This document shows positions 14,997 through 21,834 of a stretch of DNA of 23,096 nucleotides, in pieces. A model generated the notes under the pieces. The model saw only the letters and a program-made list of their open reading frames with translations. It had not been told where the DNA came from and did not search any database. The DNA comes from a virus. A program made the translations under genes and the position numbers. The first letter of the stretch is position 1. Every line of letters begins with the position of its first letter. The DNA lies in the IMG/VR virus record IMGVR_UViG_3300043465_000431, positions 1 to 23,096 of that record; one strand, written 5' to 3'.

Positions 14997-15659
14997 TTAC
15001 TGACGAAGAACCTTCCACTGATCTCGTATCCATGAATCGTGGCAGAATATAATGGAATCATCAAGATAGTTTCCTGAAATATTCTTGTGTGCGTACATCT
15101 CTATAAGAGCATCTATCATGCTACGATCCCAACAATCAACATCGTCTACTATTATGACTGCTTGCGAAAGATCATAAAACTTTTCAAGAATGATAGTTGA
15201 TTCTTCAACTAGAGGAACAGGATGATTTGGATTGTGTGGACTGATTCCCCCGCTATAGTGGGCATCAAGATAAATCAGGCACGGAGTGTTTACAGATGGA
15301 ATAATCTTGTTGAGGTAATCAACGCTATCACCCTGTTCAATGCTGACAATCGGATTGTCTGCAAACATATTCTTACAGTATTGTGTTCTGCTCTCATCAA
15401 GTTCAACAGACATAATGTTAGTGAAGTTTATCTGCTTAGTAGCCCACAGAACACCGTTTCCGTAGTTTGTTCCTGTTTCAATGAATAGTGGAAGGGATTC
15501 CAACTTCAAAAATGTGTTAAGTCTCTTACTAGCCAATGATCCTGCAATGTAGTTTGGATGCAATCCAAAATTACGAAAGTATCCTTGAAGATTTTCAGGG
15601 TGTCGAACATTTGGCGTGTTGCTAGTGTTCTGAACAGTATGATAATTAGTTCCTGACAT
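14997..15659 (-). CDS. Putative class I SAM-dependent methyltransferase
   Basis: A 220-residue protein with a Rossmann-like core. LFIETGTNYGNGV (about 58-70) resembles SAM motif I with Thr in place of one Gly. IMSVELDES holds the acidic residue after strand 2. QGDSVDYL, LIYLDAHYSGG (128-138) and AVIIVDDVDCWD (167-178) follow. The D-A-H-Y and D-D-x-D acidic positions suggest metal-assisted O-methyl transfer, but no specific family is certain. The first 45 residues are polar and uncharacterised. It overlaps the FkbM gene by 14 nt and has an AAGGAG SD. Glycan methylation is the likely context; the substrate is unknown. Confidence 0.68.
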   Translation of the reverse strand: MSGTNYHTVQNTSNTPNVRHPENLQGYFRNFGLHPNYIAGSLASKRLNTFLKLESLPLFIETGTNYGNGVLWATKQINFTNIMSVELDESRTQYCKNMFADNPIVSIEQGDSVDYLNKIIPSVNTPCLIYLDAHYSGGISPHNPNHPVPLVEESTIILEKFYDLSQAVIIVDDVDCWDRSMIDALIEMYAHKNISGNYLDDSIIFCHDSWIRDQWKVLRQ

Positions 15660-16275
15660 ATATTGCTTCTCCTTCTGCGGTGAGTTGGTTATATAAAGTT
15701 TCTTTTCTGTCGAGAGAATATTTAGTTTTTAGTATCTCATCTAACTTAAAAATGTGGATGCAGTCTTTGTATAGTTCGCCAGCATTTATTTCCGAGTAAA
15801 CTACCTTCATATGGTGTAAAGTTTTTTCTGCACCAGCAACAACTTCTCCTTCGTATCCCTGTGCGTCAATCACCATTACATCAAAATCGCTTGCTTTTAA
15901 TTCGTGATTGTTATTTTCAAAATACCAATCTAGGGACACAACCTTGACTAGTTCCTTTCCATCAAACGCAATAGACGGGTGATAGATCAGGTGATTCACT
16001 GGTTGCAGTATAGAAGAAGACTGATAGTTGTTTGCAACAAACATCTCCACTTCCTTGTTTTCTGATCCTATCGCACACTGTTCGTTGTATATTTCTTCTC
16101 CCGTAGGGATTTGTGAAAAAGGAACAGACAAAGGTTCAAAGGTCAGCACCTTCTTGAAACCTAATTCTTTGTACATTGGAATTTCTTCTCCAATGTGTCC
16201 GCCGATATGAATTATACCTTTTCTGTCGTTACACCCGTATTTTTCTAACAGGGTCTTGAAATCCATGTGTAGCAT
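15646..16275 (-). CDS. FkbM family methyltransferase
   Basis: A 209-residue SAM-dependent O-methyltransferase of the FkbM family. GIIHIGGHIGEE (residues 20-31) is motif I, VLTFEPLS (43-50) holds the acidic ribose-binding residue, and VSLDWYF then FDVMVIDAQGYEGEVVAGAE (131-150) is the FkbM signature in which V-x-G-x-E is followed by a G-A segment. Such enzymes commonly methylate hydroxyls of sugars in polysaccharides and O-antigens. It opens the AT-rich sugar block. The start ATG has AAGGA seven bases upstream. The acceptor is not known. Confidence 0.87.
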   Translation of the reverse strand: MLHMDFKTLLEKYGCNDRKGIIHIGGHIGEEIPMYKELGFKKVLTFEPLSVPFSQIPTGEEIYNEQCAIGSENKEVEMFVANNYQSSSILQPVNHLIYHPSIAFDGKELVKVVSLDWYFENNNHELKASDFDVMVIDAQGYEGEVVAGAEKTLHHMKVVYSEINAGELYKDCIHIFKLDEILKTKYSLDRKETLYNQLTAEGEAIYVRN

Positions 16276-16295
16276 TTTTAGTTCCTTCTTTTATT

Positions 16296-17090
16296 TCAGA
16301 GTTGTATTACATTCACCGAAGCGTCAAACATTCTCATGCCACTGAAGACAAACCAAGACGCAAGATACCGCTCCATGAGTCCACCCTGCTGCCGACAGGT
16401 CTTTGCGGGATCAAAACAGTCAATGTTCTTGTTGTCTGCAACCCAACGCAGATAGTTCACTAAATCTTTGAATTCGTTCCTACCCATGATGAAAGAAGAG
16501 CAAAACGGCAACTTGTTTTCGTCATGCAGGAATATATCGTACTGTGTTTTGCGTGTTTCGTAGTACTCGTTATAGTGTTCAGCCATGACCGAATAGCAAG
16601 ACGGCTGACCCTGCAAACGCTGTGGGTCGCTGTAGTCCATGCAGGTGCGATTCACAGATAGTTCATACTCCCGCAAAGGGAATGTGCGTAATGCAAAGTA
16701 GTCACGACTACTGCTGATACCCTTTGAGCCTTGCAGTTTCCACTCAAAGAAATCAAACAGCGGCATACGAGAAAAACCAATCTCCATGCCGTGATCGTAT
16801 TGAGTCATCCCAATCCAATCACCCGTGACAACAGAATCAAAGGTGGACGGATCTGACACAAGGTTCAACAAAAACTCGTATTCAGCCCATCGCTGACCAT
16901 ATGGAATAAATCCTGATAGTGTGTTTGCGTCAAGCACAGCCGAACGAATCCAATCACTCTTTACGGTGTAGTCGTGGTTTCCCACCCGTACAAAGGTGAA
17001 CTTGTGAGGAGAATCCTTATACGGTTCATAAATGTCCTCACGCAGCCCCTTGTGGAAAAGGCAGAACATCTGTATGTTTTGAGTGGTCAT
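16296..17090 (-). CDS. Glycosyltransferase-like protein (DUF4422-like features)
   Basis: A 264-residue protein with features of capsular-polysaccharide glycosyltransferases. The N-terminal strand is QMFCLFHKG. YAEYEFL-type stretch RWAEYEFLLNLVSD is followed by GDWIGMTQYDHG, similar to the G-x-x-H/Q-Y-R/D segment of DUF4422 proteins. LPFCSSFIMGRNEF and QQGGLMERYLASWF near the C terminus resemble the R-x-x-G-F-L/M-x-E-R acceptor-side motif common in such enzymes. It starts in an ATGA overlap with the preceding gene, so the two are probably partners. Donor and acceptor sugar are unknown; the family placement is by resemblance only. Confidence 0.65.
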   Translation of the reverse strand: MTTQNIQMFCLFHKGLREDIYEPYKDSPHKFTFVRVGNHDYTVKSDWIRSAVLDANTLSGFIPYGQRWAEYEFLLNLVSDPSTFDSVVTGDWIGMTQYDHGMEIGFSRMPLFDFFEWKLQGSKGISSSRDYFALRTFPLREYELSVNRTCMDYSDPQRLQGQPSCYSVMAEHYNEYYETRKTQYDIFLHDENKLPFCSSFIMGRNEFKDLVNYLRWVADNKNIDCFDPAKTCRQQGGLMERYLASWFVFSGMRMFDASVNVIQL

Positions 17091-17797
17091 CGTGAATCTC
17101 GTGTATGAGAAAGGTATTGGTGTTCAGCGGTGTTTTCTCCGTGCTGAACTCCCCACTGTGTGGGATCAGGTAGTATAGTGATCCCGTGCTTCTTTGTCAA
17201 TAGACTCCATATAGATTGATCGTGTCGATGATCCATAAATCCTGGTTCTACCCATCCATCCTTGTTTGGTGTATCGGTAATCAGGTGGGGATTGCTGACT
17301 AGTTCAGAATATTCCAATGCTATCGCCAATGACTCAGGAGTTTTGCGAAAGCACATAAAACTAGCCATTCGCTGTGGTGTATCTGTATACTCAGTAGTAT
17401 TAATTCCCATATGATTAAACAGATCACGCTTGGTGTAATACTTTTCTAGATGACCACCTGCAAGAGCAAATCCAATGATTCCCTTTGGATCATTCATCAC
17501 TGCTTGAAATATAGGTTCAACTCGGCGAACAAACACAGAACCAGAATCAGAATAAAACAAGATATCATTCTTGTCCATATTGTGTAGTATTTTATTGATA
17601 AAATAAGATTTCCACAACCAATATCCAGCACCTCTCTTTTGAGACAAGATGCCATCATGGCGTACTGCAAATTCTGAGTCAATCTCAGAACGACTCATTT
17701 GGTGTACCACATTGAATCCTGCGGCAAGACCACTTTGGCTGTTCTTTAACTGAGATTCTAGGAACTTACCGTCTGCATAGTTAAGAAGAATTTTCAC
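17087..17797 (-). CDS. Putative GT-A type glycosyltransferase
   Basis: A 236-residue protein. RGAGYWLWKSYFI (residues 55-67) followed by DILFYSDSGSVF (78-89) is a pairing seen in many uncharacterised phage and bacterial glycosyltransferases: the Y-W-L-W-K block sits before a D-x-D-like Y-S-D-S-G metal site. The second half has RMASFMCFRKT and WVEPGFMDHRHDQSIWSLL, the latter resembling the H/R-x-D-Q-S acceptor-side motif. The start is GTG in a GTGA overlap with AGGAG five bases upstream. There is no membrane segment, so it should act in the cytoplasm. Substrate unknown. Confidence 0.72.
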   Translation of the reverse strand: MKILLNYADGKFLESQLKNSQSGLAAGFNVVHQMSRSEIDSEFAVRHDGILSQKRGAGYWLWKSYFINKILHNMDKNDILFYSDSGSVFVRRVEPIFQAVMNDPKGIIGFALAGGHLEKYYTKRDLFNHMGINTTEYTDTPQRMASFMCFRKTPESLAIALEYSELVSNPHLITDTPNKDGWVEPGFMDHRHDQSIWSLLTKKHGITILPDPTQWGVQHGENTAEHQYLSHTRDSR

Positions 17798-18435
17798 TGC
17801 TGCTCCTGCGGAACAAGAGAAGTGGTTGTCTGTGAACTGTAGATGTATCCGTGCAGCGAGTCATCAATGTGATGTTCCGTCTGAATCTTGGGATACAGGC
17901 GCATGAGCCAGTCAATGTCTTCAGAAGACTGACCATTGGCTCCGTACACAGGATTAAATGCCTCGCTCTTAGCAATTTCGCTGCGCCACAGGCACATATG
18001 GTATGGAGGACGCTTAATATTGCCAAGGAAACCGTCTTCATCCCGCCACAACTGCCCGTGGGGATTGCCAATGCCAAACTCCACATCCATTGGTTCACCG
18101 TCAATACTACACCACTGATTAAATGAGATGCAGTCAATACCGTCATGGGTATCAATGGCTGTAAAAATCTTTGCCATATATTCCTTACTGACTGCATCGT
18201 CATCGTCCAAGAACGCAATGTACTTGCCCCGTGCTATTTGCAAGAGGTCGTTGCGCTTTTCGGAAATGCTTTTAGAGCGGTTGTCGAGTAGTACAAGGAT
18301 TTCTACAGCCTTGCCTTGTCCTACGGCATCGGCTTGCTCTTGTAGATGCTTTACCGCAGCAGTCATGGATTCGATGCGTTCGGGGATAGACAGCATCAGA
18401 ATGCTGAACTTGATTTCACTTGCTGATACTGGCAT
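17794..18435 (-). CDS. Family 2 glycosyltransferase
   Basis: A 213-residue GT2 protein. FSILMLSIPERIESM opens the fold. EILVLLDNRSKSISEKRNDL and ARGKYIAFLDDDDAVS (DDDD 77-80) are the nucleotide and metal site. QSSEDIDWLMRLYPKI supplies the E-D acceptor-side motif with the catalytic base. ATG 18435 is chosen because GGAGG lies nine bases upstream; in-frame starts further up lie within the preceding gene and read as non-GT sequence. It overlaps that gene by 20 nt. The fold is complete though short. A role in phage- or host-surface glycan assembly is inferred from its neighbours. Confidence 0.85.
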   Translation of the reverse strand: MPVSASEIKFSILMLSIPERIESMTAAVKHLQEQADAVGQGKAVEILVLLDNRSKSISEKRNDLLQIARGKYIAFLDDDDAVSKEYMAKIFTAIDTHDGIDCISFNQWCSIDGEPMDVEFGIGNPHGQLWRDEDGFLGNIKRPPYHMCLWRSEIAKSEAFNPVYGANGQSSEDIDWLMRLYPKIQTEHHIDDSLHGYIYSSQTTTSLVPQEQQ

Positions 18436-19123
18436 TGAACATTGCCTCCATATTAAATTTGTTTTCGGATCTACGCTTAAATGTTTCACCGTCCACATCG
18501 TACATCTCCGAGTTCTCATTACGAGCATGGAGGGTGTCAAACGGCTCATTCGTCCACTGGTGCTGAATAATGCACAGGTCGCAACGGCGCAACTTGTTTA
18601 GCGTGGCACAAACCTGTGTCTGCTCGTTGTCGCAGTACAGAGACTTGTACTCAGGATTGTAAATGTATCCGAACTGCTTGTACAGGGGGAAGCCCATGAC
18701 TGTGAGAGTCATCAGCGGGTCTTCCTTTGGACGCAGACCATCCCAAAACTTGATTGCACCATCAAAGTCAGGAAAGGCTTGAGAGAAAGCACCAAAGATT
18801 ATATCATCGTATCCCATCTGCACGGGCACCATGTCATCTGATGCCAACAGCAGTACATCGCCGTCAACACCCTCTAGGTTGGCATTGCAAGCCTCAATCT
18901 TGGACTTAGAGTTCCCGTAGAAACACTCAATCTGCGCGTTCTCTGCACGAGTGGAAATCCACTGGTGCATTTCAGGATTATTCATGGTGAGGTCATCCTC
19001 ATCCATTGTCAGGATGAAACGAACATCATGCCGTCCACTCAGAAAGGTGAGGTAGCGGGAAAAGACGGTTTTGAATTTTTCGGGTCGGTTCCGCGTAGGG
19101 AACTTGATCACAAGTCTGCTCAT
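18416..19123 (-). CDS. Glycosyltransferase family 2-like (GT-A) protein
   Basis: A 235-residue protein starting LVIKFPTRNRPEKF, a GT2-type nucleotide-binding opening. FILTMDEDDLTM (37-48) and DGDVLLLASDDMVP (87-100) supply acidic donor-site positions. IIFGAFSQAFPDFDG and TVMGFPLYKQFGYIYNPEY form the acceptor half. It lacks a clear E-D-x-x-W motif, so it is a divergent member. AAAGGA precedes the ATG. It is the first gene after regA and so the start of the accessory region inserted between regA and gene 43. Substrate unknown. Confidence 0.75.
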   Translation of the reverse strand: MSRLVIKFPTRNRPEKFKTVFSRYLTFLSGRHDVRFILTMDEDDLTMNNPEMHQWISTRAENAQIECFYGNSKSKIEACNANLEGVDGDVLLLASDDMVPVQMGYDDIIFGAFSQAFPDFDGAIKFWDGLRPKEDPLMTLTVMGFPLYKQFGYIYNPEYKSLYCDNEQTQVCATLNKLRRCDLCIIQHQWTNEPFDTLHARNENSEMYDVDGETFKRRSENKFNMEAMFNASISK

Positions 19124-19141
19124 AATATAAATTTCCTTTGT

Positions 19142-19579
19142 CTACTCTTCGGTCTTGATGTTCTTTTTGGAACGACCGATATGATATTTCGGACACAACT
19201 CCCACTCACCCTTCTCCTTGAATGGAAGGATCTTTATTTTGTTGAGTGGTACTTTCTCTGTAATCTTGGTTTTGTCCACGATCTTAATCAGCCCCCACTC
19301 CTCAAGGAGACACGCAACGGTGTTACGCCGTCCAATGTCCTCACTATTTATGGAGGTAGGCAAACTGTCTAGGGCAAACATTTCCTTGAAATGCACAATG
19401 TAATATTTACCCTTCTTGTGCAGGATATGGCATGATTGCCACAACTTCTTTTCTGCGCGAGACGACACGCCAATACGCGTCAGAGTTTCGCGGACTTTAA
19501 GAAAGTCATCGGGTTTCTGTAGACTGATCTCTAGCAGATCAGTGGTTTCAAGATCAATATATCGTTCATCTGCTTCCAT
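19142..19579 (-). CDS. regA: RegA translational repressor
   Basis: A 145-residue homologue of T4 RegA, the RNA-binding repressor that blocks ribosome loading on many early phage mRNAs, including its own and those of 44 and 45. The core LEISLQKPDDFLKVRETLTR, then QSCHILHKKGKYYIVHFKEM and LLEEWGLIKIV, follows T4 RegA almost residue by residue. T4 RegA has 122 residues. This one has about 15 extra at the N terminus and about 9 at the C terminus (lysine-rich, ending KTEE). ATG 19579 has AGGAG ten bases upstream; an in-frame GTG at 19612 is less likely. The 48-nt leader between 62 and regA could hold the autoregulatory site, but I cannot define it. Confidence 0.96.
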   Translation of the reverse strand: MEADERYIDLETTDLLEISLQKPDDFLKVRETLTRIGVSSRAEKKLWQSCHILHKKGKYYIVHFKEMFALDSLPTSINSEDIGRRNTVACLLEEWGLIKIVDKTKITEKVPLNKIKILPFKEKGEWELCPKYHIGRSKKNIKTEE

Positions 19580-19627
19580 GTTCTGCTCACTCCTGATAAT
19601 TCGGAACCGCACATGGAAGTATTTAGA

Positions 19628-20020
19628 TTATTTGCTTCGTCCACCTTTATCTACAGCGGCAACAATCTCCTCTAGATCGGCTTCAGACAGCACAGACAGG
19701 GCTTCTCGCGCCTTGCGGGAAGATATACCGTAGTACTCCACTAGAGCCGCCACACGACTATCGTCCTCCCGCTTCAGCCACTTGGAGAACCGCTTACGGG
19801 GACGAACTGCTCCCCGCAGGAAGTCAAAGTGCATTTTTGAATCTATAAGGGGACGAGTATTCATCTCGTTTGCCGCGAACAGGGTATCAGGAAAGTACGA
19901 CAGACAACGGGTAACCACGAACGGTGGATACGACTGTTTGGTGTAAGACTCGCTACTGTCTAGTAGCGGATCCTTTGAAACATTGATCGCATTTAAATAA
20001 TCACTCAGGGTATGGGTCAC
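19628..20020 (-). CDS. 62: Clamp-loader small subunit (T4 gp62-like)
   Basis: A 130-residue protein matching the core of T4 gp62, the small subunit that joins four gp44 subunits to load clamp gp45. The clearest block is FVVTRCLSYFPDTLFAANEM followed by HFDFLRGAVRPRKRFSKW, with the P-R-K-R-F-x-K-W motif. T4 gp62 has 187 residues, so this form is shorter, lacking part of the N-terminal and C-terminal regions. The GTG start at 20020 overlaps the gene 44 stop as GTGA with GGAG upstream, which implies translational coupling and the fixed subunit ratio known in T4. An in-frame TTG at 20056 is less likely. Confidence 0.92.
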   Translation of the reverse strand: MTHTLSDYLNAINVSKDPLLDSSESYTKQSYPPFVVTRCLSYFPDTLFAANEMNTRPLIDSKMHFDFLRGAVRPRKRFSKWLKREDDSRVAALVEYYGISSRKAREALSVLSEADLEEIVAAVDKGGRSK

Positions 20021-20970
20021 TTGAACTTGATCTCCATCATTAGTTGCACAAGGCAAGCCGTGAGATTAATCTCGTGATCCGCAGCAAACGCCGCCTTGTA
20101 CTGATAGTCTGCAAGAATAAGAATGGCTTGAGGAATAGATCCACCCTCAACCGTATCACACAGGCTATCGTAAATTGCGCGGTACACCCGTGTCTGATCG
20201 TTGTCTAGATTGTCCACCACCCACCTACGAACATTGGCAAACTCCTTTGCCTTCATGTGCTTCACCAAGTCGCGGATCTGCACATCCCCAAGGGTCTGAA
20301 GAATACCCACATCAATCTTTCCGCTCACAGAATATCGCTGAAGTTCGTTCAGGGTACGCCGAAAGTCAGGAAAATACTTTGTAATGAGTTGAGCCACCAC
20401 CTTGGGTTCGTACTCAATACCCTCGGCTTCTAGAATCTCGGTGGCTCGTTTCAGGAACTTTACCGCAATCTGAGCCTTCTCCTTCTGCTGTATACGAAAA
20501 TCTATACAGGTGCATCGGGAGTGCAGCGGCTCAATGATTCTATTTTTGAAATTACAGGTGAGAATGAACCGACAGTTAGTCGAGAACTCCTCAATGAACC
20601 CCCGAAGTGCTGGCTGTGTGGACTGTGCATTGGAGTAGTCAAACTCATCCAATATCACCACCTTCTTTACGCCTTCGGTGAGAGACACCGTGGACGCAAA
20701 GTTTCTGATTCGAGTGCGGAGAGTATCAATGTTTCCATCCTCAGAGCAGTTCACAACAATATAGTCGCAACCCAAATCATTACACAAGGCTCTAGCAATA
20801 GAAGTCTTGCCACAACCCGCTCCTCCACTCAGTAGTAGATTTTGCGGTTCGCCTCGCTCTGCCATTTGCAGGAACAGGTCATGCGTTTCGGATGGAAGAA
20901 TACAATCAGCAACGGTTTGTGGTCGATACTTTTCGCACCACAATCCCTTCACGGTTTCAGTTGAGATCAC
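20017..20970 (-). CDS. 44: Clamp-loader ATPase large subunit (T4 gp44-like)
   Basis: A 317-residue AAA+ ATPase; T4 gp44 has 319. EKYRPQTVADCILP is the N-terminal clamp-loader signature. Walker A is GGAGCGKT (49-56), Walker B VVILDEFD (104-111), sensor 1 ILTCN near 136-140, and the SRC arginine finger is at 151-153. FPDFRRTLNELQRYS is the lid region. It opens and loads the gp45 clamp using ATP. The start is GTG, two bases after the gene 45 stop, with AAGG six bases upstream. All ATPase residues are intact. Confidence 0.97.
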   Translation of the reverse strand: MISTETVKGLWCEKYRPQTVADCILPSETHDLFLQMAERGEPQNLLLSGGAGCGKTSIARALCNDLGCDYIVVNCSEDGNIDTLRTRIRNFASTVSLTEGVKKVVILDEFDYSNAQSTQPALRGFIEEFSTNCRFILTCNFKNRIIEPLHSRCTCIDFRIQQKEKAQIAVKFLKRATEILEAEGIEYEPKVVAQLITKYFPDFRRTLNELQRYSVSGKIDVGILQTLGDVQIRDLVKHMKAKEFANVRRWVVDNLDNDQTRVYRAIYDSLCDTVEGGSIPQAILILADYQYKAAFAADHEINLTACLVQLMMEIKFK

Positions 20971-20971
20971 T

Positions 20972-21673
20972 TTAAGCCTTGTATGTTGAGTCTGCGTTCA
21001 GGGCAATCCAATAGGTCAGAGGTTCATTCTTATTCGTGAAGGAACTGACCACCTTCTCCGAAATCGCAACAGCGTAATCACCTGGAAGAATCTTTAGATT
21101 ATCCACATCAAAGATAAAGTCAAATGTGGCACCTGAAGCGTTCTCTCCTACAATAACTGAATAGAAGTTAGAAGTCTTGTCTGCCTTGTCTGTGGCTGCA
21201 AGTTCAATGTGCTTGCCGTCTGCCGATGATCGCACACACAGATGTGTTACCTGAAGCACCGAAGCCGCCTTGATGATCTCCGCAAAGTCCTTCGACTTCA
21301 GATCAAACTGCACCACAGGGGACGGCATACTGATCTTCTTGCTTGTGGAAGTCACTAGACGAGGATCACAATAGTAATAGCGAACACTTGAGTTTCCGCA
21401 CTTCACGGTGATGTAGTTGTCCTCAAACACGAACTCAGGATCCTTGAACAGACTCACGGTTCCCAAGAACTTGTTCAAATCCCAAATAGCAAACGACTTC
21501 GCAAAGGTTTCATCCACCTTTGCTTCGGCAAGGATATTCTTTGTGGACGACAGGGTATTCAACTTGTTACCCTCGTTCACTAGAATTCCTGAATTAATAC
21601 TAGCAAAGTTCTTGAGGATATCAAGTGTTCGCTTGGAAATCTTCACCACATTAGTCTTGGTCTTCGTTGTCAT
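20972..21673 (-). CDS. 45: Sliding clamp (T4 gp45-like)
   Basis: A 233-residue protein matching T4 gp45 (228), the trimeric ring that tethers the polymerase and activates late transcription. ISKRTLDILKNFASINSGIL aligns with the T4 N terminus (LSKDTTALLKNFATINSGIM), and FAIWDLNKFLGTVSLF, FDFIFDVDNLKILPGDYAVA and WIALNADSTY follow the T4 domains to the C terminus. ATG 21673 is preferred because it gives a short natural leader (MTTKTKTNVV) before the conserved region; upstream in-frame TTG/ATG codons lie in the preceding gene. It overlaps that gene by 23 nt. As in T4, it leads the 45-44-62-regA order. Confidence 0.96.
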   Translation of the reverse strand: MTTKTKTNVVKISKRTLDILKNFASINSGILVNEGNKLNTLSSTKNILAEAKVDETFAKSFAIWDLNKFLGTVSLFKDPEFVFEDNYITVKCGNSSVRYYYCDPRLVTSTSKKISMPSPVVQFDLKSKDFAEIIKAASVLQVTHLCVRSSADGKHIELAATDKADKTSNFYSVIVGENASGATFDFIFDVDNLKILPGDYAVAISEKVVSSFTNKNEPLTYWIALNADSTYKA

Positions 21674-21833
21674 AATCTTCTCGCTTTCCTGCATTAGAGT
21701 CTTCCACAAATCGTTTCAAAATTTCTTTCTGATCGTGGCGGCGGCTGCTCTTATGCTTTCGCTCCACACTCTTACGAGCCTTCTTTGCGTTCGGGTCGCT
21801 ACTGTCGTAGTCACGGTTGTTGCGCTCAAACAT
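21651..21833 (-). CDS. Small highly charged protein between rnh and 45
   Basis: A 60-residue protein that I do not recognise. It starts MFERNNRDYDSSDPNAKKAR, has a basic middle (KSVERKHKSSRRH) and an acidic end (DYDNEDQD), and is probably largely disordered or helical. ATG 21833 follows the rnh stop by one base and has GAGG nine bases upstream; an in-frame TTG at 21848 is less likely. Its end overlaps gene 45 by 23 nt, so it is co-translated with the replisome. T4-like phages have small transcription factors (gp33, RpbA) near these genes, but the sequence does not show their motifs. Confidence 0.75.
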   Translation of the reverse strand: MFERNNRDYDSSDPNAKKARKSVERKHKSSRRHDQKEILKRFVEDSNAGKREDYDNEDQD

Positions 21834-21834
21834 A

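Noticed and set aside
17781-18218. 145-codon minus-strand frame
   Set aside because: It overlaps the GT2 gene in another frame. Its translation has no GT motif and a composition typical of an out-of-frame shadow.
18128-18601. 157-codon plus-strand frame
   Set aside because: It is antisense across two glycosyltransferase genes and is a shadow of their codon pattern.
19344-19351. CATAAATA octamer inside regA
   Set aside because: It matches the late-promoter consensus but is inside conserved coding sequence, far from any start, so chance is likely.
19618-19626. TCTAAATA ahead of regA as a late promoter
   Set aside because: It has a mismatch at a core position, and regA is not expected to be a late gene; too weak to list.
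20017-20056. TTG start for gene 62 at 20056, and similar upstream TTG/GTG starts for rnh, 45, regA, dut and others
   Set aside because: Nearer ATG/GTG codons have better SD sites, couple to the preceding stop codon and fit the family N termini.
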